Assembly: GCA_023101485.1 (NCBI GenBank)
Contig: LVZB01000001.1
Location: 1,730,001 to 1,794,000 of the forward strand
Direction: 5' to 3'
DNA from: Pasteurellaceae bacterium Macca
GTDB taxonomy: Bacteria > Pseudomonadota > Gammaproteobacteria > Enterobacterales > Pasteurellaceae
Length of the DNA: 64,000 nucleotides
Part shown: piece after piece, positions 16,214 through 25,698 of the stretch
How the letters are laid out: each line of letters begins with the position of its first letter
How positions within the stretch are numbered: the stretch's first letter is position 1
The notes under the pieces: model-generated
What the model was told of the DNA's origin: nothing
Databases searched by the model: none
Seen by the model: only the letters and a program-made list of their open reading frames with translations
Program-made: the position numbers and the translations under genes

Positions 16214-17098
16214 CTATTTTGGGGCTTTCATAAAGCGGAAGAATTCGCTGTCCGGTTTAAGGAGCATCATATTCTGCCCCCCTTCTGCAAAGCTCTCTTC
16301 GTAGGCTTTTAAGCTACGAACGAAATTGTAGAACTCCGGCTCTTGGCGGAAAGCATCGGCATAAATTTTCGCCGCTTGTGCATCGCCATCCCCTTTTAAT
16401 TGGGCGGCGGTTTTGTTCGCGTTAGCTAAAATGAGAACGACTTTTCTATCCACATCTGCACGGATAAACTCCGCTTTTTCTTGCCCTTGGGAACGGTGTT
16501 CACGGGCGACGGCAGAACGTTCTGCCTGCATACGTTGGTAAATAGAAGATGAAACTTCGTTCGGTAGGTTGATCTGCTTAACTCGCACATCAATGACCTC
16601 AATGCCTAAGCGTTCAGCACCGTCATCACCGTCATTTAATGCCTTTTGTGCCCCGACCATTAGCTCCCCACGGGAACCCGAGACGATATCTTTAATCGTG
16701 CGAGAACCAATTTCAGAACGTAGGCGGTCATTGACTTTACGGCGTAATAAATCGGCGGCTTTTTGGTGATCGCCCCCCGTTGAGGTGTAGAACTGTCCGA
16801 AATCGCTGATTTTCCATTTCACATAGGAATCTACTAGCAAATCTTTTTTCTCAACGGTGATAAAGCGATCTTCTTTGCCATCTAACGTTTGAATGCGGGC
16901 ATCTAAAATTTTCAATTGATCAATAAAAGGCACTTTAAGGTGTAAGCCAGGGGAGTAGATCACGACTTTATTCTCCCCGTCACGTTGCACTTTATTAAAG
17001 CGTAACATAATGCCTCGTTGCCCTTCTTGTACCACAATAAGGGCTTGGAAAAGGATAAACGCCACAACGGCGAGCATTGGTATCCATAATTTACGCAT
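16214..17098 (-). CDS. hflC: HflC, modulator of FtsH protease
   Basis: HflC forms with HflK a large inner-membrane SPFH complex that surrounds and restrains the FtsH protease. The 294-residue protein has an N-terminal transmembrane helix (about residues 5-22) and a prohibitin/SPFH domain (QEGQRGIMLRFNKVQRDG through GIEVIDVRVKQINLPNEVS). A helical region rich in Ala, Lys and Glu follows. It begins two bases after the hflK stop. Confidence 0.96.
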   Translation of the reverse strand: MRKLWIPMLAVVAFILFQALIVVQEGQRGIMLRFNKVQRDGENKVVIYSPGLHLKVPFIDQLKILDARIQTLDGKEDRFITVEKKDLLVDSYVKWKISDFGQFYTSTGGDHQKAADLLRRKVNDRLRSEIGSRTIKDIVSGSRGELMVGAQKALNDGDDGAERLGIEVIDVRVKQINLPNEVSSSIYQRMQAERSAVAREHRSQGQEKAEFIRADVDRKVVLILANANKTAAQLKGDGDAQAAKIYADAFRQEPEFYNFVRSLKAYEESFAEGGQNMMLLKPDSEFFRFMKAPK

Positions 17099-17100
17099 GA

Positions 17101-18342
17101 TTAAAATCTCCCACGACGGACAGGTTCTGGGGTGGTTTCGCTTGTTGGTATTGCCACATTAGGTTGCACAATCACAGGCACTGTTTGCACTGCCACAGGT
17201 GTAGGTGCATTATTTTTCTCTACTGTGCTAGACGTTTTTCCACCTAAGAGCTTATCAATTGGTAAAACGTTCAGATTATTGCTTTTACCGTCTAACATTA
17301 ACTTCGGTGTATTTTTCATCACTTTTTCCATCGTTTGGATATATAAGCGATTACGGGTAACTTCCGGAGCCGCTTTATATTCTGGAAGGAGCTTGCTGAA
17401 ACGATCGACTTCCCCTTGGGCATTGAGCACAACTTGTTCTTTGTAGGCGTTTGCCTGTTCGATAATACGTTGTGCATTACCACGGGCAATCGGTTCTTCA
17501 CCACGGGCATAGGCTTCCGCTTCGCGGATTAAACGCTGTTCATCTTCTTGGGCTTTAATCGCATCATCAAAGGCTTCTTTGACTTGCTCTGGCGCACGGG
17601 CGTATTGGAAGTTCACATCAGTAACAAGTAAGCCCATATCATAATTTTTAATGATTGCCCGTAAAGCATTCCACGTTTGTTCCCGCACAATGGCTCGCCC
17701 TGTGGTAAGAATATCATCCATCGTCATATGCCCTACAACATAGCGTAAAGCACTGTCGGTGGCTTGTTTTAAGCTCTCATCGGGATCTTTAACGTTAAAG
17801 AGATATTTGGCAGGATCTTCAATGCGGTACTGCACTGTCATTTCCACTAACACCATATTTTCATCTTGGGTCAGCATTGAGCCTTTGGTGGAGAGTTCCG
17901 AGATGCGTTGAACATTGACGGCATCGACTTCATCAATGAAGGTCGGCTTCCAGTTTAAACCCGGTTGGACAATATTGTGCAATTCACCAAAACGAGTTAC
18001 GACACCACGCTCCGCTTCTTGAATGGTGTAAAAACCAGAGACTCCCCAAACAACAGCACCTAAACCTAAAATGAGAGGTAAAAATTTACCTAATGATGGG
18101 GTAGGGCTATTGTGTTGATTTGAGTGAGATCCGTTGCCACCACCGATTTTTTTCAATAAGTTGTTAAACACTTCTTCTAAATCAGGGGGCTGTTGCTCTG
18201 TTCTTTTGGGATCTTGGGGCTTTGGCTCATCACCAATACCTTGCTGTTCTGGATTTTGTTGCTCAGAACCTTTGGGTTCAGGCTTTTTTTGACCGGGTTT
18301 TCCCCACGGGTCTTGCTGATTGCCTGATTCATTCCACGACAT
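17101..18342 (-). CDS. hflK: HflK, modulator of FtsH protease
   Basis: HflK is the partner of HflC. The 413-residue protein starts with a cytoplasmic segment rich in Gly, Pro and Gln (MSWNESGNQQDPWGKPGQKK), then a transmembrane helix near residues 88-106 and the SPFH domain (IQEAERGVVTRFGELHNIVQ). A helical part follows (AYARGEEPIARGNAQRIIEQ). The ATG at 18342 follows GGAGA; an in-frame start at 18369 lacks family similarity. The gene is divergent from cdtA, and the hflX/hfq genes found upstream in other species are not present at this side. Confidence 0.95.
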   Translation of the reverse strand: MSWNESGNQQDPWGKPGQKKPEPKGSEQQNPEQQGIGDEPKPQDPKRTEQQPPDLEEVFNNLLKKIGGGNGSHSNQHNSPTPSLGKFLPLILGLGAVVWGVSGFYTIQEAERGVVTRFGELHNIVQPGLNWKPTFIDEVDAVNVQRISELSTKGSMLTQDENMVLVEMTVQYRIEDPAKYLFNVKDPDESLKQATDSALRYVVGHMTMDDILTTGRAIVREQTWNALRAIIKNYDMGLLVTDVNFQYARAPEQVKEAFDDAIKAQEDEQRLIREAEAYARGEEPIARGNAQRIIEQANAYKEQVVLNAQGEVDRFSKLLPEYKAAPEVTRNRLYIQTMEKVMKNTPKLMLDGKSNNLNVLPIDKLLGGKTSSTVEKNNAPTPVAVQTVPVIVQPNVAIPTSETTPEPVRRGRF

Positions 18343-18689
18343 AACGTTCTCCAATGTTAATTCGTCCATAATATGACGAAAATAGAGGTCAATTTACACC
18401 TCTTGTAATACGGAAACGATAGATTCTACCGATTTACTTCTCCTTTGGCTAGGGGCAGTGAATAATTCATTTATAAAGAAATTCAGAACGAAACATGACT
18501 TTTCAGCATGGCATACTCTTTGAGATAAATATTTGAGAAAAAGAGAGGGAATCAACGAGACTATTTTGAATAGGTAATCAATTTGAATTCCAAATATTAA
18601 GGCATTGGTCGGGATATCTTACTGGTCTAATGTGAGTAATTCTTCTTTATTTCTATAATTTTTTCCTATTTTAAAAAAAGGAATAATCT
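18343..18689. other. 347-base divergent intergenic region between hflK and cdtA
   Basis: No gene was recognised in this AT-rich stretch. It must hold the divergent promoters of hflKC and cdtABC. A TATAAT at 18654-18659 lies 30 bases before the cdtA start but has no good -35 at 16-18 bases. No insertion-sequence end, tRNA or long repeat was seen. The first base pair of the accessory toxin segment probably lies here. Confidence 0.6.
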
Positions 18690-19346
18690 ATGTATAAAAT
18701 GCTTTTATTTTATTTTTCTTTTATTTTGCTCTCTGCGTGTAGTACAACAAAAGACCCTTACCAAATTGGTTTAATACCGAAACCACCTCATATTACTGCT
18801 TGGTTGGCATTACCCCCTGCACCGCCTAAAACTGCGCAAAATTTAGCGAGCGATATTCATAAAACTAATCATACTATGAGTAGCGAAAATAGTAATTTTA
18901 TCAGCTTAATGGCACAAAATGGGGCAATAGTAACAGTTTGGGGGCTTGCTCAGCGAAATTGGCTGTGGGTTTACCCAATTTCAACGACACAAAGTTTTAG
19001 TACGTTGCGAAACTGGCGTTTAGAAAGAAGTTTTCGCCGTGAACATTTTCGTTTTTTGAATCAACGGCAACAAACTTGTATGGAAGGATACGGCAATGGC
19101 GTTATTCATAATGCTTGTGATCGCAATAATTTGGCACAAGATTTTGAGATTTTACCAACTCAAACAGGCGCGGTTGTGATTAAAAATGTGCAATTAGGCA
19201 AATGCTTAACCTACAACATTCAAAGTAATACAGGTTATTTCACTTTAACTTTAGAAAATTGCCAAAATTCAACCTCGCCATTTCAATTAAAAAATCAGGG
19301 CTGGTATATTGCTCCGCCAATTTTGCCGGCTAAAACGTTAAACTAA
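18690..19346 (+). CDS. cdtA: CdtA, cytolethal distending toxin subunit A
   Basis: CdtA and CdtC form the cell-binding part of the tripartite toxin and deliver CdtB into host cells. The 218-residue protein has a lipoprotein signal (LLFYFSFILLSACSTT, lipobox LSAC). A ricin-type lectin-like domain follows from about residue 70, with an aromatic patch around NWLWVYPIS and the paired segments RQQTCMEGYG and GKCLTYNIQ. AAAGGA lies before the ATG. It is the first gene of cdtABC: cdtB starts within 13 bases of its stop. Confidence 0.95.
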   Translation: MYKMLLFYFSFILLSACSTTKDPYQIGLIPKPPHITAWLALPPAPPKTAQNLASDIHKTNHTMSSENSNFISLMAQNGAIVTVWGLAQRNWLWVYPISTTQSFSTLRNWRLERSFRREHFRFLNQRQQTCMEGYGNGVIHNACDRNNLAQDFEILPTQTGAVVIKNVQLGKCLTYNIQSNTGYFTLTLENCQNSTSPFQLKNQGWYIAPPILPAKTLN

Positions 19347-19358
19347 ATGGAGAACAGC

Positions 19359-20198
19359 ATGAAAAAATGCCTTTTTCTACTTTTTGCAATCTTTTTATCG
19401 TTACCAAGCTACGCCACATTAGATCAATTTAATGTAGCAACATGGAATTTGCAGGGTTCTTCCGCTTCTAATGAAAGTAAATGGAATATTAGTGTTCGGC
19501 AACTTTTACTTGGGCAACAAGCAGCGGATATTTTAATGGTACAGGAGGCGGGGTCTCTACCTTCTTCTGCAATGCGAACAGAACGCGTTGTTCAGCCGGT
19601 GGGCGTAGGGATTCCCATTGAAGAATATATTTGGAATCTCGGTACTACGAGTCGGCCTAATAATTTTTATATCTATTATTCTCGTTTAGATGTCGGCGCT
19701 AATCGAGTCAATCTCGCTATTGTTTCTCGTGTACGAGCTGATGATGTTTTTGTTGTTGATTCTGGCGTTCCTGTATTACAAGCACGTCCGGCGATTGGTA
19801 TTCGTATTGGTAGCGATGCCTTTTTTAGCTTACATGCTCTTTCTTCCGGTGGCGCAGATGCTTTTCGTTTAGTACAAAATGTCTATCATTTTTTTGCAAT
19901 GGATGCCACTCGCCGTCAGATGAGTTGGATGTTAGTGGGGGATTTCAATCGCTCACCCACTAGTTTACAAGCACAGCTTCGAAGCGAACCTGCTGTAAAT
20001 AATGGAACATTGATTATTGCGCCAACGGAATCAACCCATCGTTCGGGTAACATTTTAGATTATGCAGTTATCCATAATGGAACGATTCCGTCGGGACAAA
20101 CTCAGCGCTTAAATATGGGGGCAAGTATTATGTTTAATCAGTTCCGTTCCCAAATTACATCTGATCATTTTCCCGTTAGTTTTGTCAAAGATAGATAG
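19359..20198 (+). CDS. cdtB: CdtB, cytolethal distending toxin nuclease/phosphatase subunit
   Basis: CdtB is the active subunit, a DNase I-like enzyme that damages host DNA (PIP3 phosphatase activity is also described) and arrests the cell cycle. The 279-residue protein has a signal peptide ending SLPSYA, then VATWNLQGSS, the metal-binding glutamate in LMVQEAGS (Glu63), the catalytic histidine in FSLHAL (His159), VGDFNR (Asp195, Asn197) and the final SDHFPVS (Asp269, His270). All key residues are intact, so it should be active. The ATG at 19359 follows TGGAGAA; an in-frame ATG at 19347, abutting the cdtA stop, lacks its own ribosome site. Confidence 0.98.
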   Translation: MKKCLFLLFAIFLSLPSYATLDQFNVATWNLQGSSASNESKWNISVRQLLLGQQAADILMVQEAGSLPSSAMRTERVVQPVGVGIPIEEYIWNLGTTSRPNNFYIYYSRLDVGANRVNLAIVSRVRADDVFVVDSGVPVLQARPAIGIRIGSDAFFSLHALSSGGADAFRLVQNVYHFFAMDATRRQMSWMLVGDFNRSPTSLQAQLRSEPAVNNGTLIIAPTESTHRSGNILDYAVIHNGTIPSGQTQRLNMGASIMFNQFRSQITSDHFPVSFVKDR

Positions 20199-20207
20199 GA
20201 GATAGCT

Positions 20208-20738
20208 GTGAAATTTTTTATTACTTTTATTCTGACAATAAGCACCTTATGGAATCATAGCCAAGCTCAACCTATAGATCCAACAACTTACCCTGATGTT
20301 GTCATTATTCCGCCACCCTTAATTACTTTAAGGAGTTTACAAACAGGTGCGCCAATTAGCACAGAATCTTTTGCCATCACGGATCCGCGTCAATTCCAAT
20401 GGGAATTAGTTGATGTTAAAGCCTCAGCTTTTGAAGCGTTGCGGGCAGGAGGTTCATTGGTGCAATTTCGCATCAGAAATACGAATGTTTGCTTTTCTTT
20501 TTCACAGAATACTTCCTGTAATGATCACTTAAGGACTACGTTCTCAATGATTCCTACGGATACCGGTGCTGTGATTTTACGTGAAATGGAACTCGGGTTT
20601 TGTTTATCTAGCCGTCAATCAGGGGACTATAATATTCATCCTTGTAACTTGAAGGAAGCCATTCTTCCCCTTTCCGATTTATGGATAGTTGCTCCACCGT
20701 TTGGTGAAGCAAGATTACTTACCCCTTCAATTAAATAA
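20208..20738 (+). CDS. cdtC: CdtC, cytolethal distending toxin subunit C
   Basis: CdtC is the second lectin-like binding subunit. The 176-residue product starts with GTG after a clear AGGAG site and has a signal peptide (FFITFILTISTLWNHSQA). The mature chain shows the CdtC-type ricin fold: ITLRSLQTGAPIS, WELVDVKAS, and VIPTDTGAVILREMELG-like sequence (here MIPTDTGAVILREMELGFC). It resembles the C-terminal half of CdtA (LPTQTGAVVIKNVQLGKC), as expected for the paired subunits. It follows cdtB by nine bases. Confidence 0.96.
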   Translation: MKFFITFILTISTLWNHSQAQPIDPTTYPDVVIIPPPLITLRSLQTGAPISTESFAITDPRQFQWELVDVKASAFEALRAGGSLVQFRIRNTNVCFSFSQNTSCNDHLRTTFSMIPTDTGAVILREMELGFCLSSRQSGDYNIHPCNLKEAILPLSDLWIVAPPFGEARLLTPSIK

Positions 20739-20749
20739 TCGTGATACTG

Positions 20750-20780
20750 AGCAGACCATAGTTGGTCTGTTCTTATTATT
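20750..20780 (+). terminator. Terminator of cdtABC
   Basis: A 9-bp inverted repeat agcagacca / tggtctgtt (one G-T pair) with a tagt loop, then cttattatt. It follows cdtC by 11 bases. Confidence 0.65.
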
Positions 20781-20883
20781 GGATATAGCAGTAAATAACA
20801 ATTAAAAGAATTTACAGAACTGCTTAAAACATTAAAAGCAAGCGGTCTAAAATAGTAAACATTTTGCACCGATATCTTATAAA

Positions 20884-20895
20884 GCAAACGATTGC
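20884..20895 (+). promoter_or_regulatory. PurR-type operator before the NCS2 permease
   Basis: GCAAACGATTGC matches the core of the PurR operator (consensus centred on GCAAACGTTTGC). It overlaps the -35 hexamer of the promoter at 20892-20919, a position suited to repression. The same GCAAACGATT core occurs before glyA and purH in this window. Confidence 0.8.
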
Positions 20896-20919
20896 ACAAA
20901 CAACAAAAAAACGTATAAT
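20892..20919 (+). promoter_or_regulatory. Sigma-70 promoter of the NCS2 permease
   Basis: TTGCAC (20892-20897), a 16-base spacer and a perfect TATAAT (20914-20919). The PurR box overlaps the -35. Confidence 0.75.
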
Positions 20920-20961
20920 CGCCCCCTTTATTTTTCTTCTCATTTTTCTAGGTGTTTCTCT

Positions 20962-22275
20962 ATGCAAAAATTACGTTATACCGTGGATTCAAAGCCTCCT
21001 TTTGGCTTGAGTCTTTTACTCGCGGTTCAGCATCTTCTCGCCGCCCTCGGGGGAATTATTGCTGTTCCTCTGGTGCTTGGTAATGTATTAAAACTGCCAA
21101 CAGCGGATACCATCGTTTTGGTTAATGCCGCATTGTTGGTTTCAGGGATTGTGACGATTATTCAATGCCAAGGTTTAGGCCCTGTTGGTTTACGTTTACC
21201 GAGTGTGATGGGAACGAGTTTTACTTTCGTTGCTGCCGCCCTTGCGATTGGTTTTAGTGAATATGGCGTGTCGGGGATTTTAGGTTCATCATTAGTTGGC
21301 TCACTGGTGATGATTATGGGTGCTTTCTTTATGCCTTATGTGCGTAAATTATTCCCGCCAGTGGTAACCGGCGTTGTGGTGATGATGATTGGTTTAAGTT
21401 TGATCCCTGTAGCCGTGGATTGGTTTGCTGGCGGTCAAAAAGGTGATGCGAATTATGCCAACCCTGAAAATCTCGCTATGGCGACGTTTGTTTTAGTGTT
21501 AGTGGTGGTACTTGTGCAGTGGGGCAAGGGCATTTTCTCTGCGGCAGCGATTGTTTTTGGTATTTTAGCGGGTTATATCGTGGCATTACTCCTTGGCTGG
21601 ATTAGCTTTGAGAATGTGAAAAATGCGGAATTGTTTGCTGTGCCACAACCTTTCCATTTTGGCTTAACCTTCCCGATTTCTGGCATTATTGGGATGAGTA
21701 TTGCCTATTTAGTAACAATTGTGGAATCCAGCGGTAATTTCCTTGCCCTTGGAAATGCGACCCAAACCGAGATTACTGGTAAACATTTACGCGGTGGGGT
21801 GCTCTGTGATGGTTTAGGGTCGGCGTTGGCGGCGGTAATGTCCACAACACCATTCTCCTCCTTTTCACAAAACATCGGCATTATCTCTTTAACGGGTGTG
21901 GCGAGCCGTTATGTGGTGACAATTATGGGCGTTTTACTTGTATTGGCTGGGGTATTTCCTGTCTTTGGGGCGTTAATTGTGTCTATCCCAATGCCTGTGC
22001 TTGGTGGGGCAGGGTTGATGATGTTTGCCATGATTATTGCCGCAGGCATTCAGATGTTAGATAAAGTAGATCGCAGTCGCCGTAATGGCTTGATTATTGC
22101 CATTTCCATTGGGTGCGGATTAGCGGTGACAACTCGTCCCGAATTATTGGATAAATTGCCAAGTTTCTTTAAAGAGGTATTTGGTTCGGGGATTACGGTG
22201 GGATCATTATTAGCATTAATTCTCAACTTAGTTTTACCGCAAGATAAAGACGCAAGTGAGAACCAAAGCCACTAA
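20962..22275 (+). CDS. NCS2 family nucleobase:cation symporter, probably purine type
   Basis: An inner-membrane permease of the nucleobase-ascorbate (NCS2) family, 437 residues with about 14 hydrophobic segments. The family signature is QNIGIISLTGVASRY. The Q-N-x-G and TGVASR form is that of the xanthine/urate/purine members (XanP, UacT) rather than uracil carriers. Upstream, LPSVMGTSFTFV is also family-typical. The PurR-type operator on its promoter supports a purine substrate. The exact substrate cannot be read from sequence; similar genes are often annotated uraA. Confidence 0.88.
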   Translation: MQKLRYTVDSKPPFGLSLLLAVQHLLAALGGIIAVPLVLGNVLKLPTADTIVLVNAALLVSGIVTIIQCQGLGPVGLRLPSVMGTSFTFVAAALAIGFSEYGVSGILGSSLVGSLVMIMGAFFMPYVRKLFPPVVTGVVVMMIGLSLIPVAVDWFAGGQKGDANYANPENLAMATFVLVLVVVLVQWGKGIFSAAAIVFGILAGYIVALLLGWISFENVKNAELFAVPQPFHFGLTFPISGIIGMSIAYLVTIVESSGNFLALGNATQTEITGKHLRGGVLCDGLGSALAAVMSTTPFSSFSQNIGIISLTGVASRYVVTIMGVLLVLAGVFPVFGALIVSIPMPVLGGAGLMMFAMIIAAGIQMLDKVDRSRRNGLIIAISIGCGLAVTTRPELLDKLPSFFKEVFGSGITVGSLLALILNLVLPQDKDASENQSH

Positions 22276-22309
22276 AAGTGACTAATTGTTACAATCGGCA
22301 AAAACTCAC

Positions 22310-22338
22310 TTGAAATTTTGCCGATAAATGCCTATCTT
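22310..22338 (+). promoter_or_regulatory. Promoter of trxA
   Basis: TTGAAA (22310-22315), a 17-base spacer and TATCTT (22333-22338). Transcription would begin just before the hairpin at 22351-22371. Confidence 0.5.
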
Positions 22339-22350
22339 GTCTAGCGTCTT

Positions 22351-22379
22351 AACACCTCAAAGTGAGGTGTTTCTTTTTC
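22351..22379 (+). terminator. Terminator-like hairpin between the permease and trxA
   Basis: A 9-bp stem aacacctca / tgaggtgtt with loop aag, followed by tcttttt. It can end the permease transcript. It also lies in the likely trxA leader, so it might reduce or protect the trxA message. Confidence 0.75.
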
Positions 22380-22399
22380 ACAATATGTAAGGAGAATTT

Positions 22400-22714
22400 A
22401 TGTCAGCAGTTATTCATACAACCGATGCGACTTTTGAACAAGATGTTTTAAAATCAGAAGTGCCTGTATTACTAGACTTTTGGGCACCATGGTGTGGTCC
22501 TTGCCGTGCAATTGGCCCTGTTTTAGATGATTTAGCCGTTGAAGTTGGAAGCAGTGCTAAAATTGTTAAAATGAATGTCGATGAAAATCAACAAGTCCCT
22601 GCACAATTTGGTGTACGTAGTATTCCATTTTTAGCTATTATCAAAAATGGTAAAGTAGTGGCACAACAAGTAGGTGCACAAAACTTACCCGCCTTTTTGG
22701 AAAATTTAAAATAA
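22400..22714 (+). CDS. trxA: Thioredoxin
   Basis: A cytoplasmic disulfide reductase of 104 residues. The redox motif WCGPC (Cys32, Cys35) is preceded by VLLDFWAP, and the cis-proline loop is VRSIPF. It ends without the usual extra residues, so it is near the normal 105-109 length. AAGGAG lies eight bases before the ATG. It is flanked by terminators, so it is probably expressed alone. Confidence 0.95.
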   Translation: MSAVIHTTDATFEQDVLKSEVPVLLDFWAPWCGPCRAIGPVLDDLAVEVGSSAKIVKMNVDENQQVPAQFGVRSIPFLAIIKNGKVVAQQVGAQNLPAFLENLK

Positions 22715-22757
22715 TCCTAGTACAAGATTTAAAATAATTAAATCATATATTTTATAT

Positions 22758-22804
22758 AAAAGTTGATAATTATTATTTTATTAATGTTATCAACTTTTTA
22801 TTTT
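22758..22804 (+). terminator. Terminator of trxA
   Basis: A 12-bp stem aaaagttgataa (22758-22769) / ttatcaactttt (22787-22798) with a T-rich tail tattttc. Confidence 0.7.
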
Positions 22805-22904
22805 CTAAATAAATCTTATCTTATTTATAAGATTAAAAATTTTATATTTTATAAATGCCATAACAGAAAGTTTTGTTATAAATCAAATCTATCAAGACAA
22901 TTTA

Positions 22905-22933
22905 TTGCACTCATGAAAAAGATTGCATAGAAT
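22905..22933 (+). promoter_or_regulatory. Promoter of hemA
   Basis: TTGCAC (22905-22910), a 17-base spacer and TAGAAT (22928-22933), about 50 bases before the hemA start. Confidence 0.6.
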
Positions 22934-22984
22934 TGTCGGCATTTTTTTCGGTCTTGGTGGGCCGCTTCTTTTTTGTGGGAAATA

Positions 22985-24298
22985 ATGACAATTTTAGCAC
23001 TGGGTATCAACCATAAAACCGCCTCTGTGAGTTTGCGGGAAAAAGTCGCCTTTGTAGAAAGCAAACGCCAACTTGCTTTTGAGCAAATTCGTGCCGAAGG
23101 CTTGGCAGAAAGCGTTGTTATTCTCTCCACTTGCAACCGCACGGAACTCTATTTTCACGAACCGAGTATCCCCCCCCAGGAAGATCACGCCGAGAATCAA
23201 GCTTGGCGTGAGCGTTGTTTTCAATGGTTTGCCAACATTCACCACCTTGATGAACAAGAACTCCGTGAATGCCTCTACTTTAAGCAAAATTTAGAAGCCA
23301 CTCGCCATTTAATGCGTGTTGCTTGTGGGTTAGATTCCTTAATTTTAGGTGAGCCACAAATTTTAGGTCAGGTTAAACAAGCCTATCAGCAGAGCGAAAG
23401 TTTCTATCAAAGCCATGGGGAAGGACTTTCTACCAACCTCTCTCGCTTATTTCAGAAAACCTTTGCCACTGCCAAGCGTGTTCGGTCAGAAACTGAAATC
23501 GGTAGTAGTGCCGTTTCCGTTGCCTACGCCGCCTGTGGTTTAGCGCGCCAAATTTTCGATGATTTCCGTAAATTGCGGTTTTTATTAGTTGGCGCGGGGG
23601 AAACCATTGAGCTAGTCGCTCGCTATCTGCTTCAACATGGTGCTGAAAATATGATGATCGCTAACCGCACCCATATTCGGGCGGAAATGTTGGCAGAGAA
23701 ACTCAACGCCCCCATGCAAATTCTCTCCCTGAGTGCTTTACAACTCGGCTTAAATCAAGCGGATGTGGTTATCAGCTCCACGGGTAGCCCCGATCTGTTA
23801 ATTACGGAACAGATGGTCGAAACGGCACAAAAACAACGTCATTTTGACCCCATGTTGCTGATTGATATTGCCGTTCCGCGGGATATTGATGAAAACGCAT
23901 CCAACCTCGATAGCGTCTATCTTTATAGTGTTGATGATCTCCAAAATATCATCCAACGTAACCTCGAACAGCGCCAACAAGCCGCAGAACAAGCGGCAGA
24001 AATTGTTGATGAAGAGTGCAAAGCCTTCTTTGCTTGGCTTAAGCAACAACAATCAAGCAATTTGATTAAACATTACCGCCAAAATGCCGAAGCAATTCGC
24101 CAAGAATTACTCGACAAAGCCCTCCACGCCCTCAATCAAGGGCAAGAGGCAGAAAAAGTGCTTAATGAATTAAGCTACAAGTTGATGAACCAACTGCTCC
24201 ACGCCCCAACTCAAGCGTTGCAATCTTTGGCGAAAACAGGCAATTCCCGTGGATTACAACAATTTTCACAGGCGATAAAAATCGACCACTCCCACTAA
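22985..24298 (+). CDS. hemA: HemA, glutamyl-tRNA reductase
   Basis: HemA reduces glutamyl-tRNA to glutamate-1-semialdehyde, the first step of tetrapyrrole synthesis by the C5 route. The 437-residue protein starts [19 protein letters not shown] and has the catalytic cysteine in [10 protein letters not shown] (Cys50). The NADPH fold follows ([17 protein letters not shown]), with [10 protein letters not shown] and a long C-terminal dimerisation helix region. An in-frame ATG at 22973 adds four residues and is less likely. The coding sequence contains a run of eight C at 23170-23177 that does not break the frame. Confidence 0.96.
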   Translation: MTILALGINHKTASVSLREKVAFVESKRQLAFEQIRAEGLAESVVILSTCNRTELYFHEPSIPPQEDHAENQAWRERCFQWFANIHHLDEQELRECLYFKQNLEATRHLMRVACGLDSLILGEPQILGQVKQAYQQSESFYQSHGEGLSTNLSRLFQKTFATAKRVRSETEIGSSAVSVAYAACGLARQIFDDFRKLRFLLVGAGETIELVARYLLQHGAENMMIANRTHIRAEMLAEKLNAPMQILSLSALQLGLNQADVVISSTGSPDLLITEQMVETAQKQRHFDPMLLIDIAVPRDIDENASNLDSVYLYSVDDLQNIIQRNLEQRQQAAEQAAEIVDEECKAFFAWLKQQQSSNLIKHYRQNAEAIRQELLDKALHALNQGQEAEKVLNELSYKLMNQLLHAPTQALQSLAKTGNSRGLQQFSQAIKIDHSH

Positions 24299-24351
24299 AA
24301 AAACTATTCAGAGGGCGTAAAATAGCGTAGAATGCGCCCATTTTTCAAAAC

Positions 24352-24363
24352 GCAAACGATTAC
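24352..24363 (+). promoter_or_regulatory. PurR-type operator before glyA
   Basis: GCAAACGATTAC within cgcaaacgattacgttg, downstream of candidate -10 hexamers (TAAAAT 24318-24323 and TAGAAT 24328-24333). PurR control of glyA is established in E. coli. Confidence 0.72.
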
Positions 24364-24396
24364 GTTGTTTTAAATTTCACAGAGAGGAACCCTACC

Positions 24397-25659
24397 ATGC
24401 TAAGACGTGATATGAATATCGCTGATTATGATCCGATTTTATGGCAAGCCATTTTAGATGAGAACCGTCGCCAAGAAGAGCATATTGAGCTAATTGCCTC
24501 AGAAAACTATGCAAGCCCTCGTGTGATGGAAGCGCAAGGCTCACAATTTACCAATAAATATGCCGAAGGCTACCCAGGCAAACGCTACTATGGTGGCTGT
24601 GAATATGCCGACATCGTAGAACAATTAGCTATCGACCGTGCGAAAGAGTTATTCGGTGCGGACTATGTGAATGTTCAACCACACTCAGGTTCTCAAGCCA
24701 ATGCCGCGGTCTATATGGCATTACTCCAACCACACGACACCATCTTAGGTATGAGCCTTGCCCACGGCGGTCACTTAACACACGGTGCTTCGGTGAGTTT
24801 CTCCGGTAAAATCTACCACGCAGAACAATACGGCATTACGAGTGAAGGCGTTATCGACTACGATGCCCTTCGCAAACAAGCCCACGAAGTGAAACCAAAA
24901 ATGATCGTAGGTGGCTTCTCTGCTTACTCACAGGTTGTCGATTGGGCAAAAATGCGTGAAATCGCCGATGAAGTCGGGGCTTACCTATTCGTAGATATGG
25001 CGCACGTTGCTGGCTTAATTGCCGCAGGCGTTTATCCAAGCCCACTTCCACACGCTCACATCGTTACCACCACCACGCACAAAACTTTAGGTGGACCTCG
25101 TGGCGGTTTAATCTTATCTAGTGCAAAAGATGAAGATCTCTACAAAAAATTACAAAGCGCCGTATTCCCTGCTGGTCAAGGTGGCCCATTAGTTCATGTG
25201 ATTGCAGCCAAAGCAGTCTGCTTTAAAGAAGCCTTAGAACCAGAATACAAAATCTATCAACAACAAGTGGTCAAAAATGCCAAAGCGATGGTAGAAGTAT
25301 TCAAACAACGTGGCTATAACGTGGTGTCAAACGGCACAGAAAACCACTTATTCTTAGTCGATCTCGTGAGCCACGGTTTAACCGGTAAAGCGGCTGATGC
25401 TGCCCTTGGCAAAGCGAATATCACCGTGAATAAAAATGCCGTACCAAACGATCCACAAAAACCATTTATCACCTCAGGAATCCGTGTGGGTACGCCATCA
25501 GTGACTCGCCGTGGTTTTAAAGAAGCCGAAGTGATTGAACTCGCTGGTTGGATGTGCGATATCCTTGATGTCATCGGTAAAGACAATGAAGCTGACGTGA
25601 TTGAAGCCACCAAAGCGAAAGTATTAGCAATTTGCCAAAAATTACCGGTTTATCCTTAA
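24397..25659 (+). CDS. glyA: GlyA, serine hydroxymethyltransferase
   Basis: GlyA converts serine and tetrahydrofolate to glycine and methylene-tetrahydrofolate with pyridoxal phosphate, the main source of one-carbon units. The 420-residue protein has the expected start [17 protein letters not shown], the [16 protein letters not shown] segment, and the PLP lysine in [21 protein letters not shown] lies before the ATG. A PurR-type operator lies 33-45 bases upstream, consistent with purine control of one-carbon supply. Confidence 0.98.
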   Translation: MLRRDMNIADYDPILWQAILDENRRQEEHIELIASENYASPRVMEAQGSQFTNKYAEGYPGKRYYGGCEYADIVEQLAIDRAKELFGADYVNVQPHSGSQANAAVYMALLQPHDTILGMSLAHGGHLTHGASVSFSGKIYHAEQYGITSEGVIDYDALRKQAHEVKPKMIVGGFSAYSQVVDWAKMREIADEVGAYLFVDMAHVAGLIAAGVYPSPLPHAHIVTTTTHKTLGGPRGGLILSSAKDEDLYKKLQSAVFPAGQGGPLVHVIAAKAVCFKEALEPEYKIYQQQVVKNAKAMVEVFKQRGYNVVSNGTENHLFLVDLVSHGLTGKAADAALGKANITVNKNAVPNDPQKPFITSGIRVGTPSVTRRGFKEAEVIELAGWMCDILDVIGKDNEADVIEATKAKVLAICQKLPVYP

Positions 25660-25670
25660 CCCTTCACACA

Positions 25671-25698
25671 AATGCCTCCTTTCGGAGGCATTTTTCTT
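25671..25698 (+). terminator. Terminator of glyA
   Basis: A 9-bp stem aatgcctcc / ggaggcatt with a tttc loop, followed by tttctttc. Confidence 0.85.

Noticed and set aside
18343-18689. Mobile-element or tRNA remnant flanking cdt
   Set aside because: No inverted repeats, transposase fragments or tRNA-like structure seen.
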